From NCBI RefSeq assembly GCF_014633365.1, contig NC_068351.1, positions 19,457,366 to 19,521,365 of the forward strand: a stretch of DNA of 64,000 nucleotides. Reading direction: 5' to 3'. The position numbers and the translations under genes are program-made. The notes under the pieces are model-generated. The model saw nothing but the letters and a program-made list of their open reading frames with translations. It searched no databases and was not told the DNA's origin. The stretch is from Diospyros lotus. Taxonomy: Eukaryota > Streptophyta > Magnoliopsida > Ericales > Ebenaceae. Position 1 is the stretch's first letter. Each line of letters begins with the position of its first letter. Of the stretch, positions 46,676-56,876 are shown piece by piece.

Positions 46676-48182
46676 CCTTATGTGTGCAAATGTGCATGAG
46701 ATCCACATGGGAAACATGTTGTATTTGTTTTAGTGGAGACTCATGGCACAATAGAGGTAAGGGGTTCTATGGTTTAGACCTCACTCTCAAAAATAGGATG
46801 GAAAGCCTATGGAATAAATGAGAATATGAGAGGTTTAGTTTTTTTTTGGGTAATCACCTCATTCCTAATTTCTAAAATTAATATGGCTTGAAATCTAAGT
46901 TTTCCAAATGCATTAAAATGTGAAAAATCATCTTATGGCATATAAAAGATTTGGACTTAATGAAATCCTTTATGCTTTAGTTTAGGTCTTATCCCATGGT
47001 GTTTAAATGTTTGAAATTTTTGGGATTTTTGTAAGACAACCCTTATTTCCATTGTTGATCCAACTTGCATGACCTATTGTGATAGATATATCTTCTTTGG
47101 AGTCATTCAATGCAAGAAAAATTGGTCATTTGGAAGAAAAATGAGGTTTTGATCATTTTAGTCCCTATTTTCTAAAAGAATTATTTTTGAAAGGGTCTAA
47201 ATGTGTTGTGTGTTCTATGTGCTTAAATGTTTCATTTATGTGTGTTTTAGGCCTTGTAGAATATATTGGTATATGTTATGTTAATTGTTTTTAGCCTATG
47301 TTTCAAAAGGAGGAAGTTTCTTTTAGGACTGCATTGTTGCAGTCAACTGTGTAAGTTTCACAATCGACTTTCATTTGGCAGTCGACTGTCCGTTTTTGGA
47401 AGTCGACTCTCCTGAAGACTCCAGGAGAAAATGAATTTATTTGATCAAATTTTCATCTCCCATTATGTTTTAAATATAAGTATGCCTAAATATGTTGCTT
47501 AAAGTCATTTGGTATCCTAGTGCATCATTGTTTTATCAATTGGTATAAATTGATATCATTTTGTTTCATTGTTCTCCAACAAATGGTATCAAGAGGATAT
47601 TTCTTTTATGCAACAATTAGTATCATCATCCAAAAATTATTCTCAAAATGCTTATACCATTTTAAAGAATTTGGCATCATTTCAATCATTTGGTCTTAAT
47701 GCTTCAATTGGTATCATTTTCTTGTTTCAAATCAAAGGCATACAAAAAATTTTTTCTAGCCTCTTGTTTAATTGATATCTTATTTATCTCTTGGCTAGTG
47801 TATATGTTTGGATTGCTTGGCTGCTATTTACTACTTATTTGTTATACTCTGCATGCTCTGATCCCTTGTGCTTTATTGCTTTATTATTTTCCCTATATTT
47901 CTCTCTATACTAACTCTTTTCTCTTTTTGTTGATTTCAAAAAAAGGGGGAGAAGTATGTAGTGAGGGGGAGGTATGTCTAAGGGGGAGGTAAGTTGTAAG
48001 GGAGAGAGGAATGTCCTTCCAAATGGTTTTTTATTGTAAAACCTTGGTTCATGTTTTTCAAAAACAATCTTTGTGGTTTTTGTTTTATTAGTATCTGTTA
48101 GTACAAATCATAGGGAGAGTTGTTTTGCAAAAATGTTTTCATAAAATTATAATGTTTTTGTCATCATCAAAAAGGGGGAGAT
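46676..48182 (+). other. Non-coding 3' interior of the copia element with multiple polypurine tracts
   Basis: No enzyme domains. It contains a small GTCGAC-word cluster (47338-47410), several TGGTATCA words (47519-47720), repeated purine tracts AAAGGGGGAGAAG, GAGGGGGAGG and AAGGGGGAGG (47940-47985), and the terminal tract AAAAAGGGGGAGAT (48169-48182) before the 3' LTR. Confidence 0.75.
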
Positions 48183-49382
48183 TGTTGAGCCAAGTTGCTC
48201 CAATCAACTTATTGTGTATTTTGATGTTTAAGAAAACATAATTTTAGTAAAACTATTTTTAGTATGTTTAAAACCCTTAATGAATTTTTGATAATTGTTA
48301 ACTATTATAGTATTTTGTGTATCAAAACGAACTAATGAATGTAAATATCTTGTAATGAATTTATGCTATGTATTGTATTATCAAAGCAAATCTTATTTTT
48401 CTAAAATTCGGTCTGAGAGTCGACTCCCGGTGAGGGACAGTCGACTATAAGTCAATGGCAGTCGACTATGGATGTGCATCAGTCGATATAGCCGAGCCTT
48501 GTTTATGCAGAGTCGAGGTAGCCGAGAGTGGGTTTTGGCCAGTCGACGGTCGAGTCGACTGTAGGCCAATGAGAGTCGATTGTCTGTGAGAAAGTCGACT
48601 GTGGGTTGAGCGAGAGTCGACTGTCAGTTAGAGCAGTCGACTTCCAGACTCCAACGATCGAATTTTTGGAGCCGTTGCAAGTCGTTTTGGGAGCCTCTTT
48701 ATAAATATCAAAAGGAGAAATCTGGAGAAGGCTAATGCTCTACCATTTCCTATCTTCCTAAAGCACACCCAAGCTCTTTAGTACTCAATCAAAGCAATCC
48801 AAGACCCAAGGAGCTTCAAAGATCTATCCATTGGAGCCTCAAGGCAAAGAAGAAGTTTTCTTCTTATTGGTAACTTGTATCATTTCATTTTGCCTTGTAT
48901 ATTGATCTTGTATTGATATCCATTGTAGTCCAAGTGTGTTGGACATAGAATTAATTTATTTGTATTAGATTGTGGATTGTGAGTGGCATCCTAGAGCCCA
49001 AGTAATCTCGGTGTATTATTGTGCTGTAATAGTTTTCGGGGTGAGCTAAGGGGAAACCTCAGGGTGTACAAGTTTGCTAGGTGTTCTTGTGTGGAAACCT
49101 AGTGGTGGTTTTTGTGGAACCTCAAGTGTCGGTTTGACCTTGAGAGAGTGGAGTAGGTGTTGGATACACCGAACCACTATATATCTTGTGTTTATACTAT
49201 GGTTGTTTGTGTATTTATATCGCTATCATTTCCAAACAACATATATATTTATAACAAGTGTATTTTGTATATAAGAAAATCTCAAGAGTTTTAAAAAGGA
49301 AAGAATCGATTCAATAAGTTTTTAATCACTCAATTCACCCCCCCTCTTGAGTGGCCATTGTGTGTGTGTCAAGGGACCAACA
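48183..49382 (+). repeat. 3' LTR of the gag-only copia element
   Basis: 1,200 bp, the same length as the 5' LTR. Scattered substitutions are visible along the whole repeat, more than between the gypsy 1 LTRs. Confidence 0.94.
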
Positions 49383-50084
49383 TAAGTGTACTGTTTCAAG
49401 CTTAGTACGATTATATCTTTAAGAATGCCTACGTCATATTGACATACTATGATATGTACCCATCACGTAGATTGCATCCATGACGTGACTATGAAATGCA
49501 TAAATATACGTTGATGTTGTTGATCACACGCATATGAGGCCGTAGGGAGTACGAACTGGCACCACTGAATTACCAAGGGTGCACCCATACACCCCGGCTT
49601 CGAAAGAGGTGGCAGCTAAAATGGTAGATAGCATGAGGGGTACAGTTGACACCTACGATGAAAGACATTGCATACACTCATGACATAGCATTATGTACCC
49701 TTATTTAGATGGTTTATCATCTAACTCGGGTTTGCCCCTGGAACATTCAACGTTCCAGTCGGGACTCGCAGTAATGATACAAAGGTTGGAGATGTGTAGT
49801 GATGCGAGATGAGGAAATGTGCCATGTAATAGTTTAAGAATTTTGTACAATTGTTTTATTTTCAGAAGCTTATGTAATAACTTTGTAATAAATATTATGT
49901 CCAAATATTCATGTATGTATTGCTATGAGCAGGTTCGATTCAGCTTCCATTTCGTATTTATTTTCTAGTGTAAACATCTCGTCTAACACTAGATAAGGTC
50001 TTAGGGAATTTCGAATATAAAAAAAAAAAAAGAGAGACCAAATTTCCTAAGGCATAACACGCCCTGAAGAGGTGGGCTGTTACA
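49383..50084 (+). repeat. Gypsy 2 3' LTR, right part
   Basis: It begins with the copia TSD TAAGT and continues the LTR to GGGCTGTTACA at 50084, matching 36434-37136. The gypsy TSD GGGCT follows. Confidence 0.93.
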
Positions 50085-50159
50085 GGGCTTCATCCAAAGT
50101 CAGCAAATTATGTCAAGGTATTTTTGAATTTTGCCGTCTTCAATCATTCTCTCGGTAAC

Positions 50160-52929
50160 TATAAGTACCCCTGCCCGGATATCCCAACCACTTAGACTAT
50201 CCGAACGGGAGCGCCTACGGGAGAAGAAAGAATAGAACACAAGACCAAAACTACCCTGGCATGCATACACAAGAATGACAATAGTAGAAACTAAACTATA
50301 TACATGCATGCACTACGGGTACCCCGCTAGCACAGCGATCACAAGATAAATAAATGAATACAGACTCCTGTGCCGACATACACGAGAAATGATGTGGCAC
50401 AGTCGAAAATAATAGAGTAAATCGTACTCAACTATTAGAGTTGACAGGGATTGACTGGACTGACAGAACTGCCTGTACACCATACCGACTCTGCCACTAA
50501 AAGTTGACTCCCTTGCCCATGGCCCATGCTGCCACTACCTGGAATGATGGAAAGTAAAATGAGTCGAGAGACTCAGCAAGCATAGAGAAATAAAGGCTGG
50601 AAGCTGAACATATCCAGAAAACTCTTCTCATAACAAACCCCCAGGTACACACAAGCCATGAGACGCTATAATACAATAGTATAACATAATGAAAGCACAT
50701 ACCGGTCTTTGAGGCCCACACAAGACACACGGCACCCAAGTCTCATACCAACATGTCGCTGCCCTAAAAGGCAACAAATATCTCCAACAAACCTGTGTGC
50801 GCCATCCCGAGTCGGTGCTCTCGTCACCCGTGTGCTCGCATCGGTACTCCTGACACCCGAGCCGTAAAATAACTGATCCGAAGGCTCCTTTGAAACGGTC
50901 CTCCTGTCCGAGAACTGTGAACTGTCGGTAACCATGCAATGCACATAAAAATGCAATGGCGTAGTAAGCATCAACGTGATACACTGGCGCCCATACATCC
51001 AGACATCAGGCCATGCTCCGCCTACATAGTAAACCACACGCGATGCATACGCCCGTGCTGGATGCAACCTAACCAAGCTAGAATGTTCGTGTCCAAGCAT
51101 ACTCAATAAATGAATATCCCACATGCAACCCGTACCCATGTGCATATCAAATCATGAACGGTAATACAACATATCAAATCATACAATAAATCACATACTA
51201 GCAGAGCTAACTAGTAGTGTTTGGCACCGATCAACGGTCAGTGACTAAGAGTGTTCACCCGACGGTTCACTTTAGGGTCATACAATAGTCTACCCCAACG
51301 TCACCAAACAGCCGACCCCTGCCCCACTTCTCGATAGCTCTAACCGAACCATAAATAAATCTGAGAAATTCGTAAATAAACCCGTACCACCAAGAACCTA
51401 AACCCCAAGCTGGGTTCGACATCATTTCGAAAGGAGTGGGGGCGGTACAAACCCCCGTAGACACACAACAAATAAAACTCTAGAAGTCCCGGATTTAATT
51501 TAAATCATACCAAACGAATAACAACTCAATAAATAATACTAGGCGCCGAATTAGAGTAAGGGACGGGATAAAGTACGAGAAACCACGGAGTCTCTCACGG
51601 GAATTAAAGAATATGAGGAAAGAGTTGGGAGCTTGCCTTTACACGACCGTTTCTTGCCTTTCTTGTACCCCCACTGCGAAATAAAACTTTTCCTAACAAT
51701 TAATAAAATCATAGCTTTAATTAAATAAATCTACCGTGTAATATAAATAATTTATCCATCTAAAATCCCACGTAGGCGCATCACAAATAAAATCCCAATA
51801 AGTCTCATATTTATTTTAAATTATTTAAATTAAATCACGCTAATAAAATTCTTGTTTTGTATAATTAATACGCAAAATCGAAACGAATTGAGGGAAGGCG
51901 AGGGGTTTATAAAATAGAAAAAAAAATCGCAAGGGTAGAGGGAGCTTGCCTCGTTTAAGCAAATTACAGTGTTTCTACGTTTGAACACCACCAAATTAAT
52001 ACACGTTGTAAAATAGATTAAACTTCCAAAATTAATAAAATTTGACCCAAAATGAAATTCTAACCGTATAGAATGTTTAATACATATTGCTCTACTTACA
52101 TGGCTAATTAAATCGCGATTAAATCCCATTTAATCTTCAAAATTTCCCGCAAATTCCTTCATTTTCTTCACTGCGTGCGCCTCCTTCTTTTTCCATTTTT
52201 CCTTACTGTTCTTGCTGCTCAAAGACACCCGATTTGGGCTTTAAAAAGCTAAAAAATAAGTGGCTAGGTGAGAGCCACGTGGCAGCAACGGAGGCAGCCG
52301 CTGGAGGCACCACCGCCTTAGGCGAAACGACGCCGTTTTAGGCGTCCTTGCTAATTAAAAATCAGCATCTTCCTCTCTTACGCGCGGGAAGAATCGAACT
52401 CGCGCCTCGCGAGCAACCGCTTGTGCCAGCACACGCCTTCAATATTAATATGCCTTCAGTTATATTTAAAGTGACTTCCCAACTTTTGCACCAGCACCCC
52501 TAAACTTCCGAAAATTATCACATGCACCCGAACTTCCATTTCCTTCTTATTTCACTTATACCCTAAAACTTTCAAAAATTCACTAAATTAATTTATTTCA
52601 CTATTTTCATAAATACTTCCAATAATTTAGTTAAATACCTAAATTTCCTATTTTCTCAAAATTACATAAATAAACATTTTTCTTAAATCTTCAAATACCC
52701 AAATAAATTAATATTTCCTTTTAACTCACAATTTTTCAATAATCACCACAAATACAATAATTAATAAGGATTAACCATTTCTAAGTAATTTAATTAATTA
52801 CCTTTAATTTCTTATTTTCCTCAAAACCACATAAATAAATAATTTCTCTTAAATTCCCAAATATTCAATAATGTCCTCAAACACCGATTTGAATAATTAT
52901 TATTTATTTTCAAATTTCGGGATGTTACA
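50160..52929 (-). mobile_element. Solo Ty3/gypsy LTR (Tekay-like), 2.77 kb
   Basis: On the minus strand it starts TGTAACATCCCGAAATTTG at 52929, a start typical of Tekay/Del LTRs, and ends near 50160 at GGGGTACTTATA, where the related LTR at 56877 ends in TTACA. It shares most of its length with 56877-59417, including the ATCATTCCAGGTAGTGGCAG phrase (element sense, about 50540). No internal region is attached. Flanking bases (GTAAC and GTGTC) do not form a convincing target-site duplication, so one end may be altered. Open frames on the minus strand (50497-51145) lie within the LTR and are not called. Confidence 0.8.
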
Positions 52930-53875
52930 GTGTCCCACTTATTTATATAAATAACATTTTTCATGTTCTAAATAAAAATTAGGGTTATTAATATTATTTT
53001 TTAGTGAAATCTTTAATATTCTTCTTAAAGAAAGAGGATTGCAAAAGTAAATTGTTATAAAATTCTTATGTTATTGTGTTGATTTATCTACTAATTCACC
53101 CCTCTTAAATATATTTCTGGACTATATATATATATATATTATTTTTAATAATCATAGATATAGTTATGTGATCTCCACCAAATTAGAATAAGAAAGTTGG
53201 ATAGATTGTTTTGGCATTCTGTAGGAAGTTTCCTGCCTCGGACAGACACCTCATTGTTTTTTGCATAAAGAAACACAAATATGAAGGTACCAATGTGACC
53301 CCCCAAAGTCATGCAACCGAATTGGCTGGTTAATTTTTAAATTTAGAAAATATATACGAGGTTGTTTTAGGAAATTAAATGTTACCAAAAGTAGTAACAG
53401 TAAAATAGATGATTTCTTATATATTGGAAATATATATATATATCACTTAAATTTTATAATTTGAGCTCACTATATATATATATATAATTTTATAATTATA
53501 TATCCAATCTTTAGGGCAACACTTCTACAGACTATTGGGTCCACTTTCTTCACCGTAGTTACATAAAAATTGTTTCTCATCAAATTAATTTTATGAAATA
53601 TTAATTTATATACAACTGTTGTATAAACCTCCAATCAAGTACATGCACATATTAGTATTTAGGAGATTCTTTTATCGTAATTTTTATAATATCTTTGTAA
53701 TATATTATAAAATATAATGAATTTAGCATATTCGATCTTTAATGCTATTATAAAAATAAGGAGTTCCATTACTAGAGTTTAAAATTAAACTTTTTAATGT
53801 TTTAAAAAGTTTGCTTATTTAAATTTTGTAAAGTGTTTGGTACAATGATATCAAAGTTTGGTTAATCATTATCAT
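52930..53875. other. AT-rich intergenic DNA
   Basis: Contains TATATA runs (about 53127-53141, 53430-53440, 53473-53485) and no recognisable gene. Confidence 0.5.
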
Positions 53876-53894
53876 AGCAAACCACACACCATTC

Positions 53895-53903
53895 TATATA
53901 TAT
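53895..53903 (+). promoter_or_regulatory. TATA box of defensin-like gene copy 2
   Basis: TATATATAT in CATTCTATATATATTGGCTC, the same context and distance as in copy 1. Confidence 0.6.
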
Positions 53904-53997
53904 TGGCTCCAAAGATGGGGTTTTGTCATTCTATACTACAAATAAGATATTTCCCCTCCTTAGGCCATTAAAGCACAAGGCAGAAGCTGTGAAGAAG

Positions 53998-54581
53998 ATG
54001 CTTCTCAAAAATAAAGTTTTGTTAGCGATCCTTATTCTCTTCGTCTCGGGTTCTCTCTCTCTCTCTCCTACTTAGCAATTTCTACATTTTCGTTTCTTAT
54101 TTTTCTATTTATGAAATCCAAAACTTTAAAACACTTTGCTTTCATTTGATTTTCATTTTATTACCCAGTGGAGTTAATACAATTCATTAAAAAAAAATTA
54201 CGATTTCGTAAATTGAAATTTTGAGATTGTTCCCCAAAATTATTTTACCCAACACATTGTTTAAGGTTACTTTAATTTCAGAATGATAAAATAATTTTAA
54301 AAATCATAACCAAATTTTTGCTAAATAGAAGATTTCATGTATGCCCATATATAATGAGGTGACTAACATTTATGTATTCGTGTAATATTGCAGGTTCACA
54401 ACATGTAGCTGTGATTGGCATTGAAGGGACAAAACCAACAAGGTCTGATACAATTTCTTCTACGAAAGATGAACCCTTCAATTGCATAAGTGACAATGAT
54501 TGCTTGAAAAAATGTTATCGTTATTGCGAAATTAAACGTTGCTTAATGACAGTTGGTGTATGCATATGTGATATATGCTAA
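53998..54581 (+). CDS. Defensin-like cysteine-rich secreted peptide, copy 2
   Basis: Predicted exons 53998-54049 and 54394-54581 with a 344-bp intron, the same length as in copy 1. The ATG used in copy 1 is GTG here (53989-53991), but an in-frame ATG three codons later (53998) keeps the hydrophobic signal peptide (KVLLAILILFVS). The mature part keeps all eight cysteines with the same spacing. A CAA codon right after the last cysteine in copy 1 is TAA here, removing the seven-residue tail without touching the cysteine core. Within the mature region I see few changes (for example Ala to Val, Ala to Ser, Lys to Glu). The copy could therefore still be functional. It was probably a tandem neighbour of copy 1 before two retroelements landed between them. 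Confidence 0.68.
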
Positions 54582-55430
54582 GTTAGTGAGTTTCATATGT
54601 GAATGTTATGGGGATCAAATAGTGGTGAGTTTTGATGATTAAATGAACATTTGGTATTATATGTGTTTTAATTTGTGTGGTTCTTAGAGCTATATTGTCA
54701 ATAATATTACCTAATTTAATTTAAATTGCAAAGAACACTCCTAAGGTTTCACAAAATTATAGATAATACTCCTCACATTTTGAAAATAGTAAAAACTACC
54801 AATATGTTAGTCTAAGGTTACATTAGAATGCAAAACGACAAATTTGCTCTCATATCTTAAAAGGGATTTTTTTTTTATATATATATTTTTGGATGTTGGT
54901 CATGTTGTCAATACAACAAAAGATTAAGGTAATATTACTTGTTGTAGTGGTATCCCTCTAATTTTAGTATTTCTACAAAAATGGATCTCTATAAAACCGA
55001 ATCAATTTTCACCAATTTTCTAGATTTCTCCAACTATTTTTCATTGAATATCTAAACAAACACATCAAAAACATAATTATATCATATCCCTTTATCATTT
55101 TGTCACTCATTTTTCAACTAAAATGGTGTCTACAATTTCAAGCCATGTGGTAGCACAATTAATCTTCCCCTATTTGAAGCCCTAGGCAACCCATCTCCTT
55201 CACTTAGAACATCATACCTTTAAACATCAGTTGCCAATGGTTGAAGTTCATCATCGAACACTATTTTTCCTTTGTCGATCAAGATCTAATTTTGATCTTC
55301 GTTTTAGAACATTGAAAGTAGCTTCTTTTTTTTTTTTTGTTCATTTATCACAAAGGTAAAATGGACATTATAGCTCATACAGGTATTTTGGAAATTTACA
55401 CACAATTACTTTGGAAATTTATTATCAAAG
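54582..55430. other. Non-coding DNA downstream of copy 2
   Basis: Similarity to the DNA after copy 1 continues to about 54717. Beyond that the sequence is AT-rich with no recognisable gene. Confidence 0.5.
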
Positions 55431-55641
55431 TAGCTTCTTTTGTTTTCATGGTGACTGTCTTTTGTGGCTATCTCTTGCCTCGTATGTTTGTGGTGGTGTT
55501 TTTGGTTCCTTTTTTTTTTTTTTTTCTTGTTTTAGTTAGTGTTGTAGTTTTGTTCTCTGCTCAGGGTATGCCCCAGTTGTGTTTGTAGTCGCTCATGCAC
55601 TTGTTTTTTGTTCTATAAAATTCATACTTGCAAAAAAAAAA
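55431..55641 (+). other. Possible 3' end of a non-LTR retrotransposon with poly-A
   Basis: T- and G-rich DNA ending ATAAAATTCATACTTGC followed by a run of ten A (55632-55641) resembles the 3' tail of plant LINEs. No reverse transcriptase sequence is attached, so the call is weak. Confidence 0.3.
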
Positions 55642-55704
55642 ACTACAACATTTTATTAAAGGTCAAGGGTATTCGTTGTATTCTCACATATTGTTAAAGA
55701 TGTT

Positions 55705-56189
55705 GTGCATAAAGATTATTCTGGTAAGATGTCTTCCCCAGTTTCTCGTATTAAGATTGTTAAGCAAGCCTCTAGGGCCCATTCCATTCCTTCGAGTGAT
55801 GAGAGGGTGTCGATGGCAAATCGATTATATTATTTGTTGGAGGAAAATATGGATATTCTTGAGTCGATGGCAAATCAATTATATTATTTGTTGGAAGAAA
55901 ATATGGATATTCCTGAGGTAGGGGAATTGCAACTTTCAAGAGAGGTGGGGTGTCAAGAAGTTGTAGCTGAGGACACCGCGGATGTTGTGATGTTGTGAAT
56001 AGGGGAAAAAGAGATAGGATGGAGAATAAGGATGATTCTTCTAGTGAGAAGACTAAAAGTTCAAGTTCTAAGTTTGTTCAAGTGAAGTCCAAGTCCTAGA
56101 TTAAGCGCGAGATGAAGAATAAGCTTGCAATTGAAAAGGCCAAATAGAAGCTGTGTGCAGAAGGTGTAGTTATCATCGATCCCATGTAA
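55705..56189 (+). pseudogene. Coding-like relic with an in-frame 18-codon duplication, unrecognised
   Basis: The frame 55705-55998 reads 97 codons and contains two consecutive 54-bp copies (55810-55863 and 55864-55917) encoding SMANRLYYLLEENMDILE and a near copy. After a frame change near 55985, another frame continues as a charged stretch (RMENKDDSSSEKTKSSSSKF, then IKREMKNKLAIEKAK) to about 56189 with two in-frame TAGs. It might be the end of a LINE ORF1, but no domain is recognised. There is no evidence of function. Confidence 0.35.
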
Positions 56190-56871
56190 TTTTGGTTTGA
56201 CTTAGTTTTTTTCTTGTTTTTCTCTGCTCATTTGTAGAGGGGGTGTTTTTTCTTTTGTTTGCATTGTTTAGCTTGTTTTAGTTGTGGTGGTTGTACCTAT
56301 TTGTTGATGGATGATTTTTTTTGTTTTGTCTTGCGGGGTATGTTCATGCGTTGGTTTGTAGGCTTTTTGTCGTTCTTTTTTTGTTGATATATCTTATTTA
56401 TAGGGGGAAAAAAGAGATAATTTTTGTAATAAGACTAAATCTCAATTTTTGTCCTTTAGTTTAAAATTCTACTACATACACAATCTTAATTAATTAAATT
56501 ATATCATATAAAATACAATCAAGCCGCAGACGTACACAATCTTACTTAATTATATTAATAATATAAAAATTGAAAATTAATGCTATGCTTAGTATGGGGA
56601 TTTTTTAACTAAATAAAAAATAAAAATAATAATTGTTCAAGTAAAATTCATATGCTAGTTTGTGTTTTGAGAAATGCTATACATTTCCCTTTGTTGTTAA
56701 TAAATCAAATCAATAACTATTTTCCCATGTATTTAAGACTCTCTCTCGTCTTCCCTTATTTTCTCTATTTTTCTTCTTGTGCATCTTTTCATCTCCCCAC
56801 CATATCATATTCTCAATTACTTGTGAAGGATTACCCATCACCTATTGTTGATGGTCAATTTCTTCCCCATT
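56190..56871. other. T-rich non-coding DNA
   Basis: T-rich stretch to about 56400, then AT-rich DNA. No gene or element boundary recognised before the TSD at 56872-56876. Confidence 0.45.
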
Positions 56872-56876
56872 ATTGA

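Larger units (their letters stand above)
44123..49382 (+). mobile_element. Non-autonomous, gag-only Ty1/copia (Sirevirus-like) element inside the gypsy 2 3' LTR
   Basis: 5,260 bp with TAAGT duplications at 44118-44122 and 49383-49387, and two 1,200-bp LTRs starting TGTTGAGCC and ending CCAACA. It has a tRNA-Met primer binding site and a GGGGGAG-type polypurine tract. The 2,860-bp interior encodes only a gag-like protein; protease, integrase, reverse transcriptase and RNase H are absent. Repeated GGGGGAG tracts near 47935-48010 resemble the multiple polypurine tracts reported for Sireviruses. It must have moved with enzymes from an autonomous relative. It is younger than gypsy 2 but, from the visible LTR differences, older than gypsy 1. 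Confidence 0.93.
34978..50084 (+). mobile_element. Ty3/gypsy LTR retrotransposon 2 (chromovirus), decayed, with a nested copia element
   Basis: Identical GGGCT duplications (34973-34977 and 50085-50089) flank an element whose 5' LTR is 34978-37136 and whose 3' LTR (42591-50084) is split by a later copia insertion at 44123-49382. Without the insertion it is about 9.84 kb. Order: LTR, primer binding site, acidic leader frame, gag, PR-RT-RNase H-INT with chromodomain-like end, polypurine tract, LTR. All frames are held without frameshift but contain stops and damaged catalytic residues, so it is inactive. The 3' LTR begins TA where the 5' LTR begins TG. Confidence 0.95.

Noticed and set aside
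50497..51145. Minus-strand frames up to 159 codons, similar to frames at 57214-57881
   Set aside because: Similarity follows from both being copies of the same LTR; nothing indicates protein-level constraint beyond nucleotide similarity.
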